From Geminicoccaceae bacterium (GTDB lineage Bacteria; Pseudomonadota; Alphaproteobacteria; Geminicoccales; Geminicoccaceae), in assembly GCA_028285265.1 (NCBI GenBank), contig JANQPX010000030.1, forward strand, positions 761,793 to 825,792: DNA of 64,000 nucleotides, written 5' to 3'. Below are positions 19,444 through 27,057 of this stretch, piece by piece. Within the stretch, counting starts at the first letter, position 1, and every line of letters begins with the position of its first letter. Made by a program: the position numbers and the translations under genes. The notes under the pieces were generated by a model, which saw only the letters and a program-made list of their open reading frames with translations, searched no databases and was not told the origin of the DNA.

Positions 19444-19656
19444 TCAGGAGAGGGCGTCGCTGAACGCGGCAAGAAGCTTTGGAAAGGGCAGTCCGAGCAA
19501 ATTTTCTCGGAGTTGAACGAGTGTCACAATGATCACAGTGACCGCAAACGCCGCGATCAAACCGTATTCGATCGCTGTCGATCCCGCTTCCTGCAACCGA
19601 AAACGCGCCAAAACGTCGCGTAGTGTACGGCCTCGATTTCGACGTTTTGTGTCCAC
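19444..19656 (-). CDS. Flp-type pilin, second copy
   Basis: 70 residues. The segment EAGSTAIEYGLIAAFAVTVIIV carries the Flp processing site (after G, with Glu at +5 and the following Tyr) and the hydrophobic helix. The 25-residue leader is longer and more basic than that of the first pilin. It is less conserved than the first copy and could be a minor pilin. Confidence 0.88.
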   Translation of the reverse strand: MDTKRRNRGRTLRDVLARFRLQEAGSTAIEYGLIAAFAVTVIIVTLVQLRENLLGLPFPKLLAAFSDALS

Positions 19657-19786
19657 GGGAAACTCCTGACGAAGAAGCGATCGACAAGGAAGGGATGAGC
19701 TGGGTGACCATGGAACTGGTCATGACCGCTGACACCAGCGGCTCGTCTTGCCGCTGATGTCAATTTGGTCATCACACAACGACGGA

Positions 19787-20002
19787 TCAGCCGCCTGAGG
19801 TGGTACCGCCGGAGGTTCCGCCTGAGCTGCCGCCGGATGCGCCGCCAAGGCTGTCGGAAACCGTGGTGAAGGTGGTGTTCAGGTTATCGCCAAGAGTTCC
19901 TAGAATGGTAATGATGGCCACAGAAACTAGGGCGGCAATCAGTCCGTATTCAATGGCTGTCGCACCGCTTTCGTCTTCGAGAAGGTTTTTCAAGGTCTTC
20001 AT
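19787..20002 (-). CDS. flp: Flp/Fap major pilin
   Basis: 71 residues from the ATG at 20002, with AAGGGA about 8 bases upstream; the track start 16 codons earlier is not needed. Sequence MKTLKNLLEDESGATAIEYG is a canonical Flp prepilin leader and processing site, followed by a hydrophobic helix (LIAALVSVAIITILG). The C-terminus is a Gly/Ser/Thr tail (GGASGGSSGGTSGG), which is unusual for Flp pilins. It is first in the pilus operon after an AT-rich leader, so it is likely the major subunit. Confidence 0.93.
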   Translation of the reverse strand: MKTLKNLLEDESGATAIEYGLIAALVSVAIITILGTLGDNLNTTFTTVSDSLGGASGGSSGGTSGGTTSGG

Positions 20003-20160
20003 GGAACGTTCCCTTATGCATTTTATGGTCGCCCTTGAAAACTGACGCAATTATATTAACAAAAGATTTCGATTCATAATTTTCTTGTACATTTATATTG
20101 CATTAACTATTGCTGCATTCTTGTTTTGTTTCTTGGTTTCTATTAGGGGAATTTTTGCCA
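20003..20160 (-). promoter_or_regulatory. AT-rich leader and promoter region of the pilus operon
   Basis: About 150 bases upstream of flp are clearly more AT-rich than the surroundings. On the minus strand TTAATGCAATATAAA resembles a CtrA box (TTAA-N7-TTAA) with one mismatch. A GANTC site (GATTC) also lies here. CtrA control of Flp pilin genes is known in Caulobacter; here it is only suggested. I do not see a clear sigma-70 pair. Confidence 0.4.
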
Positions 20161-20862
20161 ATCTTGTGTGGGCGAACGCCGTGATCGACGAACCTTTTCG
20201 TTTGCAAAAGAGTGCATTGGACAGCCCAATTTGATTGCACCAAGAGTGCTAGCAGGAACGCTTAAAGCCAATTCGAGGAGGGCAGAGAGTTCGACTCCAT
20301 GCGTTGCCATCGCTTGTGTTCCTATCATTGTCTTGCGTGTCACAACGTCAGGTTTGGCATCTCCAAGGTTCGATCCATGCCATGACGTCGGATTGAGCAT
20401 TTCGGGATTCTCTGCAGGTCAATGATGGTTCGTTCGCGATCTAGGGCGATTCGTCACCTTGGATCGTATCATGGGGCCACTCCAGCAGGACGTGCTCGAG
20501 CGGACTTGATCAGGCCAGGAAGGAGCACCTCGGCGATCTTCCGCCGGGCTGATCACTCTCGACTGGTGTTTTGCGCGGTTTAAAAAATCGGCGCTTGCCA
20601 TCGAGGGTATGATGGAGCCTCATACGGTCGTCTCGAGCATCGTCTGAGAGCCCGATCTCAACAGCAACGTGCCGATCTTTGGTGTGTAGCAGCCTAGGTG
20701 GCCTCCGATGCCTGCCGAATGATGTTCTGTGCGTCGACGACTCGAAAGAACTGTCGCATCTGCGTATTTCCAGGGAAGCCGGGGGCCCATAAAGTCTAGA
20801 GGAGATGAAGATCGGCTTCGTTCTCTTTTTGTCTGCGTTTCTTGACTGTGAAGGAGCAGGTG
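20161..20862. other. 700-bp region without a gene
   Basis: Lies between the divergent flp and mttB genes. All ORFs in it are short and without recognisable features. No RNA gene or insertion sequence ends are evident. Only the last ~20 bases (AAGGAG before the mttB ATG) have a clear role. Confidence 0.45.
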
Positions 20863-22425
20863 ATGGCGGATCTCAATGGGCGCCGGCGGGGTGGTAGGTC
20901 TGCGCGACGAGCGGAACGCGCAAAGCCACTTGCAGACACGATTAGGCCTGTTTGGCCTGGTTTAGAGGGCGGGCGCTACAAGCCGCTGGCCGACGTTGAC
21001 ATCCCAAAAATTCACCATGCGGCCCTTGACGTGCTCGAACAAGTTGGTTTCGCCGACGCTATTCCTTCCTGCGTTGAGACGACCACAGCGAAGGGAGCGT
21101 TCATCAATGAATATGGCCGTCTCTGCTTCCCACGTGCTTTGGTTGAAGACACAATCGCCAAAGCCGCGCGCCGCTTCCCCTTGGTGGGGCAGGATCCGAA
21201 GCACGATATGGAGCCCTATGGCAAGAGGGTCTATTTTGGCACGGCTGGCGCTGCTGTACATATTGTCGATGCAGCGAGTGGAGGTTATCGCGAGTCGACC
21301 CTCGAAGATCTCTATCGTATCGCGCGTCTGGTCGACAGCTTGGATCACATTCATTTCTTCCAGCGTTCTGTCATCGCGCGTGACATGACGGATCCGCGTG
21401 ATCTTGACATCAACACCTGTTATGCCGCCATCAAGGGCACGTCAAAGCATGTCGGCACAGCGTTTACCGTGCCTCAGCATGTCGAAGAGGCCCTTGCGAT
21501 GCTGCACTGTGTCGCTGGATCTGAGGCAGCCTGGCGCGCGAGACCTTTTGTCTCGATGTCGAATTGCTTTGTCGTGCCACCGATGAAGTTCGCAGCTGAT
21601 GCCTGCCGATGTCTGGAAGTGGGTGTGCAGGGTGGTATGCCTGTTCTGCTACTGGCAGCCGGGCAGGCGGGCGCGACCAGCCCGGCCTCGCTCGTCGGCG
21701 CTGTCGTGCAGCAAATTGCTGAAGTCTTGGGCGGCCTCGTTTATGTGAATTGCGTGAAGCCGGGCGCCCCAGCGATTTTCGGACCTTGGCCATTTGTATC
21801 CGATCTGAGAACCGGGGCAATGTCGGGTGGCTCTGGGGAACAAGCGCTTCTGATGGCGGCTTGTGCACAGATGGCCCATTATTATGACCTGACAGGCGGC
21901 GTCTGCGCTGGCATGACAGACAGCAAGGTCGCCGACGCCCAGTCTGGCTATGAGAAAGGTTACAACTATGCGCTCGTCGGGAATGCAGGTGCAAATCTCA
22001 TCTACGAGGCTGCCGGCATGCATGCCAGCCTACTAGGCTTCTGTTTGGAGAGTCTCGTCATCGACAATGATGCGATTGGCGCTACGCTCCGAACGCTTCG
22101 AGGCTTAGAGCTGAGTGATGAAGCTCTTTCGGTCGAGGTTATCCGTGACGCCTGTATTGGCGGCCCTGGCCATTTTCTCGAGAGCAAACAGACTCTCGGC
22201 CTCATGCAAAGCGCATATGTCTATCCAACGGTCGGAGACAGGACGAGCCCCAAGGAATGGGAGGAACAGGGCTCGACCGACGTGTTACAAAAGGCGATCG
22301 CCAGAACGGCCGATATATTGGCAGCTCATCACCCGAACCATATCAATGCCGACCTAGACCAATCCATCCGTGAACGTTTCCCTATCAAGCTACCATCGAA
22401 CTCTGCGCTGGATGGGACGGCGTGA
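20863..22425 (+). CDS. MttB-family corrinoid methyltransferase-like protein (no pyrrolysine)
   Basis: 520 residues from the ATG at 20863 (AAGGAG lies 6 bases upstream; track start is 7 codons earlier). It matches the trimethylamine/quaternary-amine methyltransferase family along its length, e.g. HHAALDVLEQVGFADAIPSC near the N-terminus, GTAGAAVHIVDAASGGYRES, and the C-terminal CIGGPGHFLESKQTLGLMQS. There is no in-frame TAG, so it belongs to the non-pyrrolysine group, whose studied members demethylate glycine betaine or other quaternary amines. No corrinoid protein gene is adjacent. Its stop overlaps the GNAT start by 4 bases. Confidence 0.85.
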   Translation: MADLNGRRRGGRSARRAERAKPLADTIRPVWPGLEGGRYKPLADVDIPKIHHAALDVLEQVGFADAIPSCVETTTAKGAFINEYGRLCFPRALVEDTIAKAARRFPLVGQDPKHDMEPYGKRVYFGTAGAAVHIVDAASGGYRESTLEDLYRIARLVDSLDHIHFFQRSVIARDMTDPRDLDINTCYAAIKGTSKHVGTAFTVPQHVEEALAMLHCVAGSEAAWRARPFVSMSNCFVVPPMKFAADACRCLEVGVQGGMPVLLLAAGQAGATSPASLVGAVVQQIAEVLGGLVYVNCVKPGAPAIFGPWPFVSDLRTGAMSGGSGEQALLMAACAQMAHYYDLTGGVCAGMTDSKVADAQSGYEKGYNYALVGNAGANLIYEAAGMHASLLGFCLESLVIDNDAIGATLRTLRGLELSDEALSVEVIRDACIGGPGHFLESKQTLGLMQSAYVYPTVGDRTSPKEWEEQGSTDVLQKAIARTADILAAHHPNHINADLDQSIRERFPIKLPSNSALDGTA

Positions 22426-22925
22426 CAGACTTCAGGGTACGGACGGCGCAGGTCAGTGATGAAGCTGAGGTCACATTGCTGCTTGAAGAATCGTACGGCA
22501 AGCTATTGCCCGCCGCTTATGGTGCAGAGCCTACCAAAGACCTCCTGCCGGTCATCGCGAGAGCTAAACCTGAGCTTCTAGCATCGACAACATATTATGT
22601 GGCTGCAAACGAGCAGGGGCACCTTGTCGGTGCTGGTGGTTGGACCAGAGAGAGGCCAGGCTCCGGCGAGGTTGAAGTCGGTGTCGGACATGTCCGCCAT
22701 GTCGCGACTCATCCGGATTGGACAGGGCGCGGTGTCGGCCGTGCCCTGATTGATCACATCGTGGGGCAAGCAAAGGCCAAGGGTGTTCAACGTCTCGAAT
22801 GTTACGCCAGCCTTAATGCTGTCGATTTTTATGTTCGTCTCGGCTTTATGCAGCTGCGATCGATCGATATTGCCGTTGGCAGCGATGCCGTCATGCCTTC
22901 TCTTTTGATGGAACGGATTCTTTGA
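22422..22925 (+). CDS. GNAT family N-acetyltransferase
   Basis: 167 residues starting with GTG that overlaps the mttB-like stop (GTGA). The acetyl-CoA binding signature is HVATHPDWTGRGVGRALIDH (motif A, R/Q-x-x-G-x-G/A), followed by LECYASLNAVDFYVRLGFMQ (motif B). Substrate is unknown. The tight coupling to the methyltransferase and phosphodiesterase genes suggests a shared small-molecule pathway. Confidence 0.85.
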   Translation: MTDFRVRTAQVSDEAEVTLLLEESYGKLLPAAYGAEPTKDLLPVIARAKPELLASTTYYVAANEQGHLVGAGGWTRERPGSGEVEVGVGHVRHVATHPDWTGRGVGRALIDHIVGQAKAKGVQRLECYASLNAVDFYVRLGFMQLRSIDIAVGSDAVMPSLLMERIL

Positions 22926-22927
22926 GC

Positions 22928-23698
22928 ATGACCTTCGATCTCCCCCCGATCATCGGCCATCGTGGCTCAGCGGGCTTGGCGCCTGAGAATACACTTGCAG
23001 GCATTCGTCGTGCCCATGAGGAAGGAGCACGCTGGGTCGAGTTCGACGTCAAGCTGACATATGATGGTATCCCGATCTTGATGCATGACGATCGGCTCGA
23101 CCGTACGACGGACGGCAGCGGAAATGTTGCAACAATAACCTACGATGATCTCCAGAAACTCGATGCCGGGGCTTGGTTTGCGCCGTCGTTTGCTGGCGAA
23201 CGGGTGCCGAGCCTGAAAGCAGCCTTGGATCTCTGCTTCGAGCTTGGCCTTGGCATCAATATGGAATTGAAACCTTGTCCCGGTCGAGCCAAGGAAACGG
23301 CCGACATAGCCCTGACGACGTTGGAGGATGTTTGGCCAAATCGTGCCAGCACGCCGCCCCCTTTGATTTCAAGTTTTGATAAGCGGGCATTGGCGGCAGC
23401 GGCGAGTTTGAGGCCTGACCTACCGCGTGGCTGCCTTGTAGGTCGAGTGCCGCTGACTTGGCGTACCGCCGTCGAGCGGTTCGGTTGTCGTACGCTCAAT
23501 GTGAGCGATCGCTGGATCCGCAAGGCGCATGTCGAAGCAGCACGCAAGCAAGGCATTCCTATTCTAGTTTATACGGTAAATGATCCCAATCGCGCGCGAG
23601 CCTTGCTGGAGATGGGGGTAACCTCGATCTTTACAGATCAGGTCGACGTCATGATGAGAACGTTGAGAGACGCGAACGGCGTTGAAAAAGTCAGTTAA
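22928..23698 (+). CDS. ugpQ: Glycerophosphodiester phosphodiesterase
   Basis: 256 residues from the ATG at 22928, 2 bp after the GNAT stop (an in-frame TTG lies two codons earlier). GDPD motifs are intact: GHRGSAGLAPENT, EFDVKLTYDGIPILMHDD with the catalytic Glu/Asp and His, and INMELKPCPG. There is no signal peptide, so it acts in the cytoplasm. It hydrolyses glycerophosphodiesters to glycerol-3-phosphate and an alcohol such as choline. That would link in principle to the methylamine-type gene upstream. Confidence 0.92.
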   Translation: MTFDLPPIIGHRGSAGLAPENTLAGIRRAHEEGARWVEFDVKLTYDGIPILMHDDRLDRTTDGSGNVATITYDDLQKLDAGAWFAPSFAGERVPSLKAALDLCFELGLGINMELKPCPGRAKETADIALTTLEDVWPNRASTPPPLISSFDKRALAAAASLRPDLPRGCLVGRVPLTWRTAVERFGCRTLNVSDRWIRKAHVEAARKQGIPILVYTVNDPNRARALLEMGVTSIFTDQVDVMMRTLRDANGVEKVS

Positions 23699-23723
23699 CA
23701 GCGCTCAAGCCTCAGACAGGACC

Positions 23724-23752
23724 TTGACACCTCTGACGAGCTCAATTACCTC
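23724..23752 (+). promoter_or_regulatory. Probable promoter of tRNA-Asp
   Basis: A perfect -35 TTGACA at 23724-23729 stands 17 bases before TACCTC at 23747-23752, a weak -10. The tRNA starts 18 bases further on. Confidence 0.5.
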
Positions 23753-23769
23753 ATCGTAACGCTTTGAAT

Positions 23770-23846
23770 GCGGGTGTAGCTCAGTTGGTTAGAGCGCTGG
23801 CCTGTCACGCCAGAGGCCGCGGGTTCAAGTCCCGTCACTCGCGCCA
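23770..23846 (+). tRNA. tRNA-Asp (anticodon GTC), CCA encoded
   Basis: A full cloverleaf is readable. Acceptor GCGGGTG pairs with CACTCGC (one G-T), then the D arm GCTCAGTTGGTTAGAGC, the anticodon arm CTGGC-CTGTCAC-GCCAG with GTC, the T arm with GGTTCAAGTCC, discriminator G and CCA. Confidence 0.97.
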
Positions 23847-24083
23847 ATTTCTGAAACCATTTGATCTATACGCCTCTGATTCCCCATGTGAGTACTCTTC
23901 AGAAGCGCAGACGCGGCGATGCAGCCGTCGGCTGGCGAGAATTAGCGCTGCCGTAGGTCGCTTTGTTGTTGTCTGATAGCTTTCGATAACCGTTGTTTGG
24001 GGCTATGGTTCAATTCGTTAGTTTGAGGTTGGGGACGTTGAGACCACCGGCGTCTCCTTAAAACAGGATTGGGGGAACGTCGA

Positions 24084-25283
24084 ATGCGGAGTTATTGGCC
24101 CTTGTTGCTGGTCGGCCTTTTGGTTGTGGCCCCAGTTGAGGTGCCGCTTAATGCAGCGGAAGAGAGCCCTTCCGAGCAGGCCAACAAAGGTACCGTCGGC
24201 ATTATGACGGGGGAGTTTGGTGGTTCCGACGTTCGCATCGCCGCTGATCTGACAGCAGTGCTTGATGAAGGTGACCTCCTTCGCGTGCTCTCACTCCTCG
24301 GACAGGGATCCCTTAAGAATATTAATGACATGCTGTATCTGCGCGGCATTGATATGGCGATTGTCCAGGCGGATGTACTGTCCTTTATCAAACAGCAACA
24401 GCTGTATTCGCGTATCGACCAAAAGCTTAACTACGTCACGAAGCTTTATGGTGAAGAGCTTCATGTTCTCGCGCAGCGAAACATTGCGTCGATCGCCGAC
24501 TTACAGGGCAGAAAAGTCAATTTTGTCAGTGACGCCAGTGGCAACTATGTCACCGGACAACTTCTTTTCGAGGCGTTTGGCGTCACAGTCGAGCCAGTTT
24601 TTGTTGATACGGCCTTAGCCATCGAACTGATGCGGAAGGGTGAAATCGATGCGACCGTACTGGTTACCGGCAAGCCAGCCGCTCCGATAAGGGCTGTTCG
24701 ATCGCAGGATAATCTGCACCTGTTGCCGGTGCCTACAGCCGAAATCTACGATCCCTATCGGCAAGTCGAACTTGTCGCGACTGACTACCCTAATCTGATC
24801 GAGCCCGGTGGATCGATAGAGACGATTGCCGTCGATTCCGTTTTGATGGTTTATAATTGGCAAAGTGATCATTGGCGCTATGCAAAAGTCGCTCGTTTCG
24901 TCGACGCTTTTCTCGGCCGCTTTGAGGAGTTTCTGCAGTCTCCACGAGATGCAAAATGGAGTGAAGTCGATCTCGGTGCAGACCTTGAGGGCTGGAGCCG
25001 GTTTCCACCCGTTGAGAATTGGCTGAGGGACAATCCGGTGTCACGGTCGTCAGCTGTCGCTAACGCGCCTGCTTCTTCAGCGACGTCGAATCAAGAGACG
25101 GCTTTGGCACAGAACCCCAGTCTTCGTCGCGACTTTCGCGAATTCTTGGATGAACAGACAACGCAAATCGATCCGGCGGCGTTGAATCAGTTAGACCGGC
25201 AAGAGTTGTTCGAGCGTTTTCTCATTTGGCAACGAGAGCGTGCTGTTCAGGGGCGGGGCCAAGCGAAGACGCCGACCTTCTAA
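24084..25283 (+). CDS. TAXI-family TRAP-type solute receptor, orphan
   Basis: 399 residues. I choose the ATG at 24084 (MRSYWPLLLVGLLVVAPVEV), a signal peptide, with GGGGGAA upstream; the track begins at a TTG 5 codons earlier. The body matches TAXI receptors: GIMTGEFGGSD, DMAIVQADVLSFIKQQQLY, LQGRKVNFVSDASGNYVTGQ. After residue ~300 there is a long extra C-terminal region (ending QGRGQAKTPTF) that looks helical and polar. No TRAP permease gene is nearby, so the partner permease or another role remains open. Confidence 0.82.
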   Translation: MRSYWPLLLVGLLVVAPVEVPLNAAEESPSEQANKGTVGIMTGEFGGSDVRIAADLTAVLDEGDLLRVLSLLGQGSLKNINDMLYLRGIDMAIVQADVLSFIKQQQLYSRIDQKLNYVTKLYGEELHVLAQRNIASIADLQGRKVNFVSDASGNYVTGQLLFEAFGVTVEPVFVDTALAIELMRKGEIDATVLVTGKPAAPIRAVRSQDNLHLLPVPTAEIYDPYRQVELVATDYPNLIEPGGSIETIAVDSVLMVYNWQSDHWRYAKVARFVDAFLGRFEEFLQSPRDAKWSEVDLGADLEGWSRFPPVENWLRDNPVSRSSAVANAPASSATSNQETALAQNPSLRRDFREFLDEQTTQIDPAALNQLDRQELFERFLIWQRERAVQGRGQAKTPTF

Positions 25284-25495
25284 TCTGTTCACCTCAATAA
25301 GAGCCTCGTGCTGCGCGCAGCCCGAGAGCCGCTGGCGGTACCACGTCTGAAAGTGGTCTTTCATCGGGTGACGCCAGCCGTTGAGGGGGACAACCGGATT
25401 TGGCTAAGATTCTTTACCGAGATGACGTCATGGATGACCGACGGGATCTCATACCAACAAGCAGTTAGACGGCTTTAGGGCAGAACGGAACGTCG

Positions 25496-26569
25496 ATGAA
25501 TTGGGTGGAAGTCATGGTACAGAATAGGCCTGATGTCACATCAGTGAAGTCAGTGATTTCAAGGGTGTTGGCAGGCTCACTGTTAACGGCTGCTTTCGTC
25601 ATGAGCGAGCCAGCTTCCGCCGCTGGACCGGACGGCTTTCCCGATCGGCCGATAACACTATTCGTGCCTTATGGTGAGGGTGGGGGATCAGACCAGCTTA
25701 GCCGTACGATGGCGGAGAGCATTCAGGCGATCGAACCGATTGCGTTCGATGTGCAAAACCGACCAGGGCAGGCGGGTCAGAAGGTCATACCCGAGTTCAT
25801 GGAGACTCCATCGGACGGATACACCGTCATTCAGCATATCGACGATGCGGTCTCTGCCTACGCTGCCGGCAGTATTCCGGAGAATCCGGCTGAAGACTGG
25901 ATTCCACTCGCCATGGTGCAGATCACTTTTTCGCAGCTCTATATTCGCGGCGATGATCCACGGTTCAGCGATTGGAATAGCTTTCTCGACTATGCGCGAG
26001 CCAATCCCAATGAGCTCGTGATCGCGAATGTTTCCTATGATGGCTCGATGGAGCGGGTGAACATGCAGCGGCTCGAACGGGCCCTAGGATTTGAGGTTCG
26101 CCAGGTGAGCTTCGACAAACCTAAGGAGCGATATGAGGCACTCCTTTACGGTCGGGTCGATTTATTGTTCGAACAGCCGGGGGATGTGAGCAAATATCTG
26201 GACTCGTCGGAGATGAAGCCGATCCTGACATTCTTCTCGGAACGCCCAGACGCGTTTGCTGACGTGCCTACTCACCGTGATGTTGGGGCTGACTTTGACT
26301 CATTGCTTCGATTCCGCGGGTTTTATGTCAAGGACGGAACTGACCCCGACATCGTCAGCTATCTCGAAGATGTGTTCCGAGCAGGGTTCGAGAGTCAGGC
26401 ATTTCAAGAGTTTAATCGCAAGAAATACATGCATTTGATCGACAGCTATCGTGATCGCGAAGAGTCGATTGGATTGATTGACGAGACCGTCACGCAGTAT
26501 CAAGCGACCTATCAAGACATGCTCTATGAAGTGCTGCAGGACTACATTAAAGAAGGCGGCGAATCCTAA
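25496..26569 (+). CDS. TctC/Bug-family periplasmic receptor, orphan
   Basis: 357 residues with an N-terminal secretion signal (SRVLAGSLLTAAFVM, cleavage near ASAAG). Family signature is FPDRPITLFVPYGEGGGSDQLSR, then NRPGQAGQKVIPEFM and a TPSDGYTV segment. Bug receptors bind carboxylates for tripartite tricarboxylate transporters; many exist without adjacent TctA/TctB, as here. Internal ATG codons make the exact start uncertain. Confidence 0.86.
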   Translation: MNWVEVMVQNRPDVTSVKSVISRVLAGSLLTAAFVMSEPASAAGPDGFPDRPITLFVPYGEGGGSDQLSRTMAESIQAIEPIAFDVQNRPGQAGQKVIPEFMETPSDGYTVIQHIDDAVSAYAAGSIPENPAEDWIPLAMVQITFSQLYIRGDDPRFSDWNSFLDYARANPNELVIANVSYDGSMERVNMQRLERALGFEVRQVSFDKPKERYEALLYGRVDLLFEQPGDVSKYLDSSEMKPILTFFSERPDAFADVPTHRDVGADFDSLLRFRGFYVKDGTDPDIVSYLEDVFRAGFESQAFQEFNRKKYMHLIDSYRDREESIGLIDETVTQYQATYQDMLYEVLQDYIKEGGES

Positions 26570-27057
26570 ACCAAAACGCCTCCACCGCAACGTTTGCGGA
26601 CGGATTCTTAGGGGGCTCTCCCTAAGATGCGAAGCGCTTCGAATTGAGTTCGTTTTGCGCGTCACCTTCGGAGTCTCGCTAGGCTTTGAGCAAGATCGAT
26701 AAGCCCATCGGACACGTTCTCGAGGTGAGCAGGCGCTTCTGCACGCGATCATGCCTGATGGCCTCTCGAAACCGATCGCCAGCTACACGCTCGACGCTGC
26801 ATTGGGCGTCTCTACAATGAATATCGTGGACGGCTTCGCCGCCAGCATCGTCGGCCAACGCGCCATCTCTTCAGCTCGAAGGTTTTGGCTCGGCGTCATC
26901 TGCCCCCGATAAGCGTGGGAATGCCACACGTCTGCAATATCCATCCCAATGTCTAAACGGCCAGGTGGCAGCGCTTAGACCTGATCCGACCTCGGATCAC
27001 CATCAATCCGTCTTGAGCCCAGACCTTTCCCTGCCAAATCGGCACGACGCATCCTGG
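26570..27057. other. 490-bp region between the receptor and chemoreceptor genes
   Basis: Convergent spacer. CTTAGGG/CCCTAAG forms a 7-bp stem at 26607-26626, a possible weak terminator without a T-run. A 50-codon plus reading frame from ATG 26749 (containing ASYTLDAALGVSTMNIVDG) reads like protein but is too short to name; it might be a gene remnant. Confidence 0.4.
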
